Of a stretch of DNA of 64,000 nucleotides, positions 50,950 to 59,406 are shown in pieces. Made by a program: the position numbers and the translations under genes. Every line of letters starts with the position of its first letter. Position 1 is the stretch's first letter. The stretch lies in the NCBI RefSeq assembly GCF_003258595.1, contig NZ_QHHQ01000003.1, positions 372,001-436,000 of the forward strand, read 5' to 3'. The DNA comes from Acuticoccus sediminis (lineage in GTDB: Bacteria > Pseudomonadota > Alphaproteobacteria > Rhizobiales > Amorphaceae). The notes beneath the pieces were generated by a model that was given only the letters and a program-made list of their open reading frames with translations, did not search any database and was not told the DNA's origin.

Positions 50950-51813
50950 ATGTACACGACACCTGCCCCGATCCCCGCCCGCTCCGGCGTCGGCTTCAAG
51001 CTCGCGCACGCCGATGCCATCCTCGAGGACCCGGCGCGGATCGGCTTCGTCGAGATCCATGCCGAGAACTTCATGGGCGACGGTGGCCTGCCCCACCGCG
51101 CCCTCTCGGCGGTCCGCGAGCGGATGCCGGTCTCGCTCCACGGCGTCGGCCTGTCGATCGGCGGCGAGGGACCGCTCGACCGGGCGCATCTGGCGCGTCT
51201 CGCCGCCGTCGCCCGGCGCTACGAGCCGGGCCTCGTCTCCGAACATCTCGCCTGGTCCACCCACGAAGGCGCCTACTTCAACGACCTGCTGCCAGTGCCC
51301 TATACCGAGGCGACGCTCGCCCGCGTGGTCGCGCATATCGACGAGGTGCAGAGCGCGCTCGGCCGCACCATGCTGCTGGAAAACCCGTCGAGCTACGCCG
51401 CGTTCGAGGCCTCGACGATGGACGAGGAGACCTTCATCCGCCGCATCGTCGCCGCGACCGGCTGCGGCCTCATCCTCGACGTCAACAACGTCGTCGTGTC
51501 GGCGACGAACCTCGGGGCGAGCCCCCTCGCCTATATCGACGCCTTCCCGCTGGAGGCCGTCGGCGAGATCCACCTCGCCGGCCATGCCGAGGACGCGGAC
51601 GCTGCCGGCGCACCGCTTCTGATCGACGCGCACGACCGGGCGGTCCCCCCGTCCGTCTGGTCGCTCTACAAGACGGTGATCGCGCGCATCGGCCGGCCGG
51701 TCCCGACCCTCATCGAGTGGGACAACGACGTGCCGGACTTCGCGACCCTCGCCGCCGAAGCCGAGAAGGCGGACGCCGCGATGGCCGCTGCGCTCTCCGC
51801 CCGTGCCGCCTGA
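50950..51813 (+). CDS. bufB: DUF692 multinuclear iron oxidative enzyme (BufB-like)
   Basis: About 287 residues from ATG 50950; ATG 50908 in frame is possible. TIM-barrel DUF692 enzymes (MNIO) carry two or three irons and modify precursor cysteines. Metal-ligand positions appear in HAENFMG, SLHGVGLSIGG, EHLAWS, LLENPSS, LDVNNV, EIHLAGH and LIEWDNDVP. The likely substrate is the DUF2282 peptide upstream. The overlapping BufC start suggests coupled translation. Confidence 0.93.
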   Translation: MYTTPAPIPARSGVGFKLAHADAILEDPARIGFVEIHAENFMGDGGLPHRALSAVRERMPVSLHGVGLSIGGEGPLDRAHLARLAAVARRYEPGLVSEHLAWSTHEGAYFNDLLPVPYTEATLARVVAHIDEVQSALGRTMLLENPSSYAAFEASTMDEETFIRRIVAATGCGLILDVNNVVVSATNLGASPLAYIDAFPLEAVGEIHLAGHAEDADAAGAPLLIDAHDRAVPPSVWSLYKTVIARIGRPVPTLIEWDNDVPDFATLAAEAEKADAAMAAALSARAA

Positions 51814-52576
51814 GGAGGAGGCCCCCTCGGCCCCGGCGGCCCCGGCGTCAGGCGGTGCCGAGGCCCGGCGTCCCCGCGACGCGGCGCTGGCGGCGGGCTT
51901 CGCCGAGGCGCTGAACCGGCGCGGCACCCCGGTCGAAGGGCTGACGGACGGGCGGGGCCGCGACGCCGCCGACCGCTTCCGCGTCTACCGCAACACCGTC
52001 GTCCACTCCCTGTCGGAGGCTCTCGCGACCACGTTTCCGGCGACGCGCCGCCTGATGGGCGCGGACGACTTCAAGGGCGCCGCCGTCGCCTATGCGGAGG
52101 CAGTGAAGCCGGCGAGCCCCGTCCTCTTCCGCTACGGCGAGACCTTCCCCGAATTCCTTATGGCACCCGGCCACCTGCCCCGGCACGTGGGCGAGTGCGC
52201 GCGGATCGAGTACGGACGCGTCCAGGCCTTCCATGCCGCGGACCGGGCGCCCCTCGCGCCGGACCGGCTCACGCTTCCACCGCCGCGGCTCGCCCGCGCA
52301 AGGTTCGTCGCCCATCCTGCGACACGCTTTCTCGCGACGCCGCACGGCGGCTACGGCGCGTGGCACGACGGCGTGCCGTGCTCGACGGCGGCGGTCGCCG
52401 TCACCCGGCCGGAGTTCGACGTCCTCGTCCTCCCGCTCGCCGCGCCGGCGGCCGAGTTCGCCGCGCGCCTCGCGGACGGCACGCCGCTCGGCGAGGCGGC
52501 GTCCGTCGAGGGGCTCGACCTAACCGCGGCGCTGGCCGCGCTCCTCTCGGCAGGTGCGTTCGCGGACCTGTCATGA
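51803..52576 (+). CDS. bufC: DUF2063 partner protein (BufC-like)
   Basis: 257 residues from GTG 51803, overlapping bufB by 11 bases. The N-terminal DUF2063 domain (DRFRVYRNTVVHSLSEALATTFPATRRLMG, residues 57-140) is the putative DNA-binding-like fold that in bufferin and related pathways helps the MNIO enzyme recognise its precursor. The first 25 residues are a low-complexity Ala/Pro leader. Confidence 0.9.
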   Translation: MPPEEEAPSAPAAPASGGAEARRPRDAALAAGFAEALNRRGTPVEGLTDGRGRDAADRFRVYRNTVVHSLSEALATTFPATRRLMGADDFKGAAVAYAEAVKPASPVLFRYGETFPEFLMAPGHLPRHVGECARIEYGRVQAFHAADRAPLAPDRLTLPPPRLARARFVAHPATRFLATPHGGYGAWHDGVPCSTAAVAVTRPEFDVLVLPLAAPAAEFAARLADGTPLGEAASVEGLDLTAALAALLSAGAFADLS

Positions 52577-52658
52577 CGACACGCCTAGCAACCGTCCGCC
52601 TCACCTTTCCGCGGCGGCCGGTGCCGCCCTCAACCGCTCGACCCCCGGGGATTGCGCC

Positions 52659-53207
52659 ATGCTGGTCAGACTGCACAACTTCGTCTTCCACTCCGTCCAG
52701 CGCCTGCTGGGCACCTGGTTCCTCGGTACGCTCGGCCGCGTCATCTTCGCGGGCGTCTTCCTGGTCTATTTCCTCAACAGCGCGGCGACGAAGCTCGGCA
52801 GCGGCGTCATGGGCCTCTTCACGCTCAGCGACGGCGCCTTCGTGCAGATCCTGCCGAAGACCTTCGAGGCGGCCGGCTACGACCGGTCGGGCCTCTCCGC
52901 CCTCGACGTGGTCATCGTCTACGCCGGCACCTACGCCGAGATCGTCCTGCCGATCCTCATCGTGGCCGGGCTCTTCACCCGTCTCGCCGCGCTGGGGATG
53001 ATCGGCTTCGTCGCGGTGATGACGTACGTCGACATCGTCGGGCACGGCGTCGATGCGGCCACGATCGGCTCATGGTTCGACAATGTCGCGAACTCTGCTA
53101 TCGCTGACCAGCGTTCCCTCTGGGCCTACCTGCTGGTCACGCTGGTGCTGACCGGACCCGGCCCGATCTCCCTCGACTATCTCTTCGGACGGTGGTTCCA
53201 GCGTTGA
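52659..53207 (+). CDS. bufD: DoxX-like membrane protein of the bufferin cluster (BufD-like)
   Basis: 182 residues from ATG 52659 with GGGGA upstream. Four or five membrane segments; VFLVYFLNSAATKLGSGVMG and GTYAEIVLPILIVAGLFTRLAALG are DoxX features. It follows bufC after 82 bases. In bufferin clusters a DoxX protein is the fourth member; its exact job is unknown. Confidence 0.88.
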   Translation: MLVRLHNFVFHSVQRLLGTWFLGTLGRVIFAGVFLVYFLNSAATKLGSGVMGLFTLSDGAFVQILPKTFEAAGYDRSGLSALDVVIVYAGTYAEIVLPILIVAGLFTRLAALGMIGFVAVMTYVDIVGHGVDAATIGSWFDNVANSAIADQRSLWAYLLVTLVLTGPGPISLDYLFGRWFQR

Positions 53208-54262
53208 TATCATTCGGTTCTGACAATTGGGCTGGCGCCTCCGACAAGGTGATGGCCCTCCTCGGCGAGGCCAATGTCGGCCCCGCTCCGGCCTACGGCA
53301 ACGACGTCTGGACGGACCGCGCGAAGGCGGCGCTCAACGCGCTGTTCGAGCGTGAGGTCACGGTCTTCTTCGTCGCGACCGGGAGCGGCGCCAACTCGCT
53401 GGCGATCGCCGCGTACAGCCGCCCGGGCGGCATCACCCTCTGCCACCGCGATTCGCACATCGCGCGGGACGAGGCCGGTGCGCCGCTCCAGTTCGCGCCC
53501 CAGCTCATCGACGGGCTGGACGGTGCCGCCGGGCGCATCGACCCGGCGATCCTGGAGGAGCGGCTGGCGAGCTACCGTCGCGGCAACCTCAACGACGGGC
53601 GGCCGACCGTGGTCTCCCTCACCAACGTCAACGAATTCGGCCAGTGCTATTCGGCCGCGCAGGTGGCCGAGCTCGCCCGGCTGGCGAAGACGCGGGACTG
53701 TACCGTCCACATGGACGGGGCGCGGTTCTTCAATGCGCTCGCCTATCTCGGCGCCTCCGCGGCAGACCTCACCTGGCGCGCAGGCGTCGACGTCCTGTCG
53801 CTGGGACTGACCAAGGTCGGCGGCTGGTGCGCGGAAATGGTCGTCCAGTTCGACGGCGCGCTGGCGGAGGACACCGCCTACCGCCACAAGCAGGCGGCGA
53901 TGCTCCTCTCGAAGAACCGCTTCGCTTCGGCGCAGGTCTGCGCGCTTCTTGAGGAGGGACACGCGATGGACCTCGCCCTTCACGCCAACCGGATGGCCGA
54001 GCGCCTCGGCGAGACGCTGGCGGCCGCGGGCGCGCCGCCTGCCCTCGCGCCGCAGTCGAACGAGGTCTTCGCGTGGCTGACGCCGGACCGGGTCGCCCGC
54101 CTCAAGGCGGCGAGCGTGACGTTCGCGCCGTGGCTCGACATGCGCTCCGACTTCGGACCGACGCCGCCGGCAGGCCTCGCCGACGCCGTTCTCCACCGCT
54201 TCGTCGCGAGCTTCCGCACGACGGACGAGGACATCGAGGCGGTCGCCGCGGCGCTCGCCTGA
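53204..54262 (+). CDS. Low-specificity L-threonine aldolase-like PLP enzyme
   Basis: 352 residues from TTG 53204 (ISFGSDNWAG), with TTGA overlapping the bufD stop; GTG 53192 is an alternative. Beta-eliminating lyase family: HMDGARFFNALAYLG and LSLGLTKVGGWCAEMVV with the PLP lysine. Threonine aldolases cleave threonine to glycine and acetaldehyde. Coupling to bufD may be accidental. Confidence 0.87.
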   Translation: MISFGSDNWAGASDKVMALLGEANVGPAPAYGNDVWTDRAKAALNALFEREVTVFFVATGSGANSLAIAAYSRPGGITLCHRDSHIARDEAGAPLQFAPQLIDGLDGAAGRIDPAILEERLASYRRGNLNDGRPTVVSLTNVNEFGQCYSAAQVAELARLAKTRDCTVHMDGARFFNALAYLGASAADLTWRAGVDVLSLGLTKVGGWCAEMVVQFDGALAEDTAYRHKQAAMLLSKNRFASAQVCALLEEGHAMDLALHANRMAERLGETLAAAGAPPALAPQSNEVFAWLTPDRVARLKAASVTFAPWLDMRSDFGPTPPAGLADAVLHRFVASFRTTDEDIEAVAAALA

Positions 54263-54323
54263 GGTTGTCGTCGCCTGAACCATTGCGGGGCATCGCCGTT
54301 CGTTTCCCTAAAGGAGACGTACG

Positions 54324-54650
54324 ATGCATGTTACGCCGACGATCGCCCGCATCTGGCGCGGGCGAACCCGTCCCGAGCACGCCGACATCTACGAGGCGTA
54401 CAATTACGAGATCGGCATCAGGCCGCTGATCGCGAAGTCGCTCGGGGTACGCACGTTTCGCGAGGACCGGCCGGACGAGACCTGGTTCGTCACCATGTCC
54501 TGGTGGGCCGACATGGAATCGATGGCCGCCTTCACCGGCTCGGACCCGACGGCGGTGCACCATCTGCCACGCGACGGAGAGTTCCTGATCGAGCTGCCGG
54601 AGCGGATCGAGGTGCTTCACCTGCGCCACAGCTACGGGACCAGCGGATGA
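54324..54650 (+). CDS. Small monooxygenase-like (ABM-type) protein
   Basis: 108 residues from ATG 54324 with AAAGGAGA upstream. A dimeric alpha-beta barrel fold is suggested by IARIWRGRTRPEHADIYEAY and ETWFVTMSWWADMESMAAFTG. Function is unknown; such proteins may be heme-degrading or quinol monooxygenases. Confidence 0.65.
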   Translation: MHVTPTIARIWRGRTRPEHADIYEAYNYEIGIRPLIAKSLGVRTFREDRPDETWFVTMSWWADMESMAAFTGSDPTAVHHLPRDGEFLIELPERIEVLHLRHSYGTSG

Positions 54651-54674
54651 CGGGAGGATGCCGGCGCCGGACGC

Positions 54675-54703
54675 AAAAAAGCGCCCCGGAAACTCCGGGG
54701 CGC
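54675..54703 (-). terminator. Intrinsic terminator of hsp20
   Basis: A perfect 10-bp GC stem, 54681-54690 with 54694-54703, and a 3-base loop. A run of six A at 54675-54680 gives the U-tract for minus-strand transcripts ending hsp20. Confidence 0.9.
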
Positions 54704-54729
54704 CCCAACTTCGACAATCGTTCCGCCTG

Positions 54730-55188
54730 TTAGACGGCCTGAGCGTCGATCGCCTTCGGCTGCTTGCCGTTCTCGATCGCGATGGTGCGGGGCTTCTTGG
54801 CCTCCGGGACCTCGCGCTTCAGGGAGACGTGGAGCAGGCCGTGATCCATCGACGCGCCCGTCACGTGGACGTGATCGGCGAGCTGGAAACGGCGCTCGAA
54901 CGCACGCGCAGCGATACCGCGGTACAGGAACTTGTCGTTGTCGCTCTCGGCCTCGGTCTTCTGGCCGGTGACCGTGAGGGAGTTCTCCTTCACCTCGACG
55001 GTAAGCTCGTCCTCGGTGAACCCGGCGACGGCCATGGTGATCCGGTACTCGTCATCGGCGGTGCGCTCGATGTTGTACGGCGGATAGGTCTGGGTCTGGT
55101 TCCCGCTCGCGGCGTTGTCGAGCATCGAGAACAGACGGTCGAAACCGACGGTGGAGCGATAGAGGGGGGTGAGATCGAATTGACGCAT
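54730..55188 (-). CDS. Small heat-shock protein, Hsp20 family
   Basis: 152 residues from ATG 55188 with GGAGGA upstream. The N-terminus MRQFDLTPLYRSTVGFDRLF and the alpha-crystallin domain (about 35-130; PPYNIERTADDEYRITMAVAGF, and LLHVSLKREVPEAKKPR with IXI-like RTIAIEN) are typical of IbpA-type chaperones in alphaproteobacteria, which hold unfolded proteins. A ROSE-like leader and a terminator flank it. Confidence 0.95.
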   Translation of the reverse strand: MRQFDLTPLYRSTVGFDRLFSMLDNAASGNQTQTYPPYNIERTADDEYRITMAVAGFTEDELTVEVKENSLTVTGQKTEAESDNDKFLYRGIAARAFERRFQLADHVHVTGASMDHGLLHVSLKREVPEAKKPRTIAIENGKQPKAIDAQAV

Positions 55189-55210
55189 TGTGTCCTCCGT
55201 GAGAAGCAAC
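55189..55210 (-). promoter_or_regulatory. Possible ROSE-type RNA thermometer in the hsp20 leader
   Basis: On the minus strand, TTGCT (55209-55205) lies just upstream of the GGAGGA SD (55198-55193). ROSE elements of alphaproteobacterial hsp20 genes have a conserved U(U/C)GCU that pairs with the SD. Only this short signature is seen; the full multi-hairpin fold was not computed. Confidence 0.45.
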
Positions 55211-55325
55211 GTTTGCGACACTGCCGACTGGCCAGTGTCAGGGTCTTCGGCGCGGCCCCGCATTCGGCGACCGCAACGCAGATCTGGGGACCCTCTGGGA
55301 CCTCTTCAAGTGGTTTTCGTGCGGA

Positions 55326-58300
55326 GTGACCGTGGCAGCATCAGGGACATGGGGATCCGTCGATCTCGGCGGCACCATTGGAACTTTGCACGCTCGTGCA
55401 CGGCTTCGACTCGCCTACTGGAAGGGTGCCGAAAAGGCGCCCGGAACCGTCATCCTCGTTCAGGGGCGCGGCGAGTATCTTGAAGTCTATGGCGAAACCG
55501 TCGCCGATTTTTGCCAGCGCGGCTTTGCCGTCATGGCGTACGACCATCGCGACCAGGGCGGATCCCAGCGCCGCCTCCGCCGCGGCGGACATGTAGGCAG
55601 CTACAAGTCCTACGCGGAGGACCTCGTCAGCGTGGTCCGCTTCGCCGGCCAGCTCGACCTGCCGCGCCCGTTCTACATCGTCGCACATTCGATGGGCGGG
55701 CTCGTCGCGCTGACCGCCGCGCCGCAGCTCGTCGACGACGTGGCGCGGATGGTGCTGCTGGCCCCTGCGCTGGGGCTCGAGCGCCTGCCCATGCCGTCCG
55801 GTCTGGTGGAGGCGCTGACCTCGCTCTCCGGCGTCCTCGGCCTCGACCGGACGCGGGTCGGCAAGCCGGTGGTGCCGGCGACACCGTTCGCCGACAACCG
55901 CATCAGCAGCGATCCCGCCCGCTACAGGACGCTGACCGGCCTTGCCGCAGCGAACCCGGACCTCACCGTCGGGGCGCCGACGCTCGGCTGGGTGCGCGCG
56001 ACGCTGACGGCGGCCCGCCGGGTGCGGCGCGACATCGGACTGCCGCTGGCGATCCCCTCGCTGTTCATCGCCTCCGGGCGGGACGAGATCGTGTCGACGC
56101 CGGTGATCGACCGTTTCGCCCGCTCGGCGCCGGGCGGCGGGGCCGTCCTGATCCCCGGCGCGCGGCATCAGGTCCTGCTGGAACGGGACGAGCTGCGCGA
56201 CCTCGCCTTCGCCGCGCTCGACGCGTTCATCTTCGACACCGAGGCGGCACAGCCTGCGCCGCGCCGTCAGGGCGCGGCACGCCGTGCGCTGCGTTTCGAC
56301 GCCTCGCCGACGTCCACCGGCAGGCCGCCGCACATCATGCCGCGCGCCCGAATGCCGAAGCCCCGGCACAAGGTCGAACCGGTTGCCGCGGTCGAGACAG
56401 CGCGCGTCGCCGCGAGGCCCGCGCCGAAGGTGGAGCCGAAGCCCGTCCCGGCGGCGGCGAGGATCGAGCCCGGGATCACGCCGAGGGTGGCGCCGGCGCC
56501 GCAGGCGGGCGAGGTCGCCCCCGCGACGGCCGAGCCGACGCCGGCGGTCACGCCGAAGGTCGCAAAGGCAGCGCCCGCCGCCGCGACGTCCGCTCCGGCG
56601 ACGTCCGAGCCCGGCACCGCCCCGGCCACCCGGCCAGCGGAGCCTGTGACGAAGGTCGTTGAGCCCGTGGCGAAGGTGGATACCAGCCCCACCGCGACGC
56701 CCGCAGAACCGGTCACTGCGACCGCCGATGCGGCAGCAGCGCCCGCCAACTCGGCCGCGCCGTCGGAACAGCCGGCCGATGCGACCCCCGCGTCGGTCGG
56801 CGAGGATGCCAGCCTGGGCGAGACCGTTCAGGCCGGGTCGCAACGGCTTCGCCGTCGTATCCTCGCGCGCCGCGGCATTCGAACCGGCACGCCGGCCACG
56901 CCCGCGGAGGAGCCTCCTCCCACAGAAAATTCGGTCGGCAAGACCGGGGAGCCGGCGCCCGAGAAGACGCACGAGCCGGCCCCCTCGCCCGAGGCGATCG
57001 TAACCGCCGCGCAGCGAGCCGTCGCCGAGACCGCGAAGGAAGCCGCCACCCCCGTCCACACGCCATCGCCCGCTGCGGCGGCAGAGCCAGCCGGCACGGC
57101 AGCCGCACCCGCGCCGAAGGCCGAACCTCGTCCAACGCGGGCACCTCAGACGGGTGCCGTCCGAACGGCAGCGCCGGGGGCACCCTCCGCTCCGGAGTCC
57201 GGGCCGGACGGCGAGGCGGAACCGAAACCCGTCCCGCCGCGCACCCGGGTCTGGGCCCGCGCCCCACGTCCGGCGCCCCGCGCCGCGTCGCCGCGCTCCG
57301 CCCCGGTGGGTGGGACGCAGGGCGAAGCGCATGCGGCGAAGGTCGTGCCGGCGGAACAGCCTGCGCCGGCGCGGAGCCAGCCGCTGCCGCCCCCTGCGAC
57401 CGGCGTGCCCTATACCCCGCATGCGCCGCGCCCGCATCACGACCGTCTCAGCACCCCGCCGGAGCCGCCCGCCCCGCCTGCGGTGGAGCCCGAGGTGGAA
57501 GTCCGGCGGAACTGGCGCACCGAGCCGCCGGTGGAACCAACACGCCCGTCAGACAGTGCCTCGCCGCACGACCCGTCGACGGTGATCCCGCCTGCCGGGA
57601 CGGCCCCGCATGCCGCCGCCGGCGGCCCGGAGGACCCCGCCATGGAGCGGCGCCGCGCGATCGCGCGGGCCCGCCGCCGCCTCGCAACCGGTGGTCGGGA
57701 CGCCGGCAACGGCAAGGACGGCACCGCGGCCTCACCCTCCGCCGCCCCGGTCGCCCACAAGACCGCCCCGGTCGCCCACAAGGCGCCTGCCGCCGGTGGC
57801 GACAAGCCCACCTCACCCGGCACCCCTGCGTCCCCCGGACGCCCTGCGCCCGCGGCCGCACCCGGGCCGAAGGCCCCCGCGACGACTCCCGCGAGCGCCC
57901 GCGCTGCGGTCGGTCCCGCACGGACCGCGCCGTCCGCTCCGAAGGCCCCGGCGTCCGCGCCGGCTGCGAAAGGCCCCGCCAAAGGCACCGCTCCGTCGGC
58001 GCCCGCGAGCGCGCCGACGCGCGCTCCCGCCGCGAAACCGGAGGGGCCGGCGGCCGGACCCGCGCGGACGCAGCCTGCCGCCGCAAAGCCGTCCGCGCCC
58101 GAGCCCGCGCGGGCCGCCGCCCGGCCGCAAGGAGCGCTGGACAAGCCGGTGGCGAACCGGCCCGCCAGACCGGCGACGCCGGCGGCCGATCCGGCCGTCA
58201 CCTCGGTCGAGGGGACGGTCGACGCGGGCCGCGTCCGGGCTCCCGGCGAGGCCGCGGGCGCGCCCGCCGCACACGCCTCGACCGCCAACGCACCCCTCGG

Positions 58301-58718
58301 CGACGCGACCGTGGGCACCGCGGCGGAAGGTGCCGTGCCCCTCGCCGGGGGTGAGATCGCGTCCGACCGGCTGCCCATCGAGATCGGCGACGTGTCCGGC
58401 GAGCACGGCCTCTTCGCGACCGACTGGCTGAACACGCAGCGGCAGGCCGCCGCCGGGACCGAGCCGGTGAACGGAGCGTCCACCATGTGGGTGCCGGTCC
58501 CGCCGCGCACCGAGGCCGAGGAGATCGAATGGGCCGCCCAGCATCCGGGCGCCAACGTCTTCTCGCCCGACGACAGCCCCTCACCGCTCGGCGACGATGG
58601 GGCGGATGACGACGGCCCGCCGCCCGACGACGACCCCGCCCCGCCCGCGGGACGCGGCCCGATCCGTCCCGGGCGCCGCCTGATGCCCGCCCGCCAGCGT
58701 CTGATGCGGCGGCGCTGA
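55326..58718 (+). CDS. Alpha/beta hydrolase (monoacylglycerol-lipase-like) with a very long disordered tail
   Basis: 1130 residues from GTG 55326 (or GTG 55332, better spaced from GGAG). Residues 1-305 are a PldB/MAGL-like hydrolase: nucleophile Ser122 (AHSMGG), Asp253 (GRDEIVS), His281 (GARHQV); QGRGEYLEVY and DQGGSQRRL fit. Residues 306-1130 are low-complexity, rich in Ala, Pro, Glu, Lys and Arg, with short repeats such as APVAHK, and no domain recognised. The end is Asp-rich then basic (RPGRRLMPARQRLMRRR). The tail stays open for 2.5 kb and is followed by the TerB-DnaJ gene after one base. It is unusual for this enzyme. Confidence 0.88.
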   Translation: MTVAASGTWGSVDLGGTIGTLHARARLRLAYWKGAEKAPGTVILVQGRGEYLEVYGETVADFCQRGFAVMAYDHRDQGGSQRRLRRGGHVGSYKSYAEDLVSVVRFAGQLDLPRPFYIVAHSMGGLVALTAAPQLVDDVARMVLLAPALGLERLPMPSGLVEALTSLSGVLGLDRTRVGKPVVPATPFADNRISSDPARYRTLTGLAAANPDLTVGAPTLGWVRATLTAARRVRRDIGLPLAIPSLFIASGRDEIVSTPVIDRFARSAPGGGAVLIPGARHQVLLERDELRDLAFAALDAFIFDTEAAQPAPRRQGAARRALRFDASPTSTGRPPHIMPRARMPKPRHKVEPVAAVETARVAARPAPKVEPKPVPAAARIEPGITPRVAPAPQAGEVAPATAEPTPAVTPKVAKAAPAAATSAPATSEPGTAPATRPAEPVTKVVEPVAKVDTSPTATPAEPVTATADAAAAPANSAAPSEQPADATPASVGEDASLGETVQAGSQRLRRRILARRGIRTGTPATPAEEPPPTENSVGKTGEPAPEKTHEPAPSPEAIVTAAQRAVAETAKEAATPVHTPSPAAAAEPAGTAAAPAPKAEPRPTRAPQTGAVRTAAPGAPSAPESGPDGEAEPKPVPPRTRVWARAPRPAPRAASPRSAPVGGTQGEAHAAKVVPAEQPAPARSQPLPPPATGVPYTPHAPRPHHDRLSTPPEPPAPPAVEPEVEVRRNWRTEPPVEPTRPSDSASPHDPSTVIPPAGTAPHAAAGGPEDPAMERRRAIARARRRLATGGRDAGNGKDGTAASPSAAPVAHKTAPVAHKAPAAGGDKPTSPGTPASPGRPAPAAAPGPKAPATTPASARAAVGPARTAPSAPKAPASAPAAKGPAKGTAPSAPASAPTRAPAAKPEGPAAGPARTQPAAAKPSAPEPARAAARPQGALDKPVANRPARPATPAADPAVTSVEGTVDAGRVRAPGEAAGAPAAHASTANAPLGDATVGTAAEGAVPLAGGEIASDRLPIEIGDVSGEHGLFATDWLNTQRQAAAGTEPVNGASTMWVPVPPRTEAEEIEWAAQHPGANVFSPDDSPSPLGDDGADDDGPPPDDDPAPPAGRGPIRPGRRLMPARQRLMRRR

Positions 58719-58719
58719 C

Positions 58720-59406
58720 GTGGCGGTCTGGGACGTGCTCGGTCAGGCGGTCCAGTCGGTCGGCGCCGTTGGGGCCGACGTGTTCGACCGTCTGCGCGGG
58801 CTCACCGGGTCGGGCACGCAGGGCCGCCAGGCCGCCTTCTCCATGGCCGTCGTCGCCCTCGCCGCGAAGATGGCCAAGGCCGACGGCGTCGTCACCATGA
58901 GCGAGCAGACCAGCTTCTGGAACCGCTTCGACGTGCCCGAGTCGGCCCAGCGGCCGATCCGCCGCCTGTTCGACTTCGCCCAGCAGGACGTCGCCGGCTT
59001 CGAAGCCTATGCGCGCAAGATCGCCCGCATGTTCCCCGGCGACGAGGAGGTGCAGGAGGACATCCTCGACATCCTCTTCACCATCGCCGCCGCCGACGGC
59101 GTCATCCACGAGAACGAGCTCGACTTCCTCGACAGGGTGGCCGAGATCTTCGACCTCGACGCAGTGAAGTGGAGCCGCATCAAGGCGCGGCACATGCAGC
59201 CGGACAGCGATCCGTTCGTGGTTCTCGGCCTGCAGCGCGGCGCGACGCGGACCGAGATCACCAAGCGCTACCGCGAGCTGGTGCGCGAGCATCACCCGGA
59301 CCGCCTGATCGCGCGTGGCGTGCCTGAGGAGTTCGTGCGCATCGCGACCGACCGTCTTGCCGCGATCAACAGCGCCTACGCCACGGCGCTGGCCCGCACA
59401 TCGTGA
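58720..59406 (+). CDS. TerB-DnaJ protein (DjlA-like, soluble)
   Basis: 228 residues from GTG 58720. An N-terminal TerB-like helical domain (about 40-150; AKMAKADGVVTMSEQT and IAAADGVIHENELDFL acidic motifs) and a C-terminal J domain (about 165-228) with HPD in REHHPDRL. DjlA proteins have a membrane anchor, and this one lacks it. It starts one base after the hydrolase stop and overlaps the amidase, so the three appear to be one operon. Confidence 0.9.
   Translation: MAVWDVLGQAVQSVGAVGADVFDRLRGLTGSGTQGRQAAFSMAVVALAAKMAKADGVVTMSEQTSFWNRFDVPESAQRPIRRLFDFAQQDVAGFEAYARKIARMFPGDEEVQEDILDILFTIAAADGVIHENELDFLDRVAEIFDLDAVKWSRIKARHMQPDSDPFVVLGLQRGATRTEITKRYRELVREHHPDRLIARGVPEEFVRIATDRLAAINSAYATALARTS

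Noticed and set aside
55341-57440. Minus-strand frame of 699 residues inside the hydrolase gene
   Set aside because: Arg/Gly-rich antisense of the disordered tail with no homologous segment.
57754-57790. Short direct repeat in the hydrolase tail as a CRISPR or tandem array
   Set aside because: Only two short units encoding APVAHK within a low-complexity coding region.
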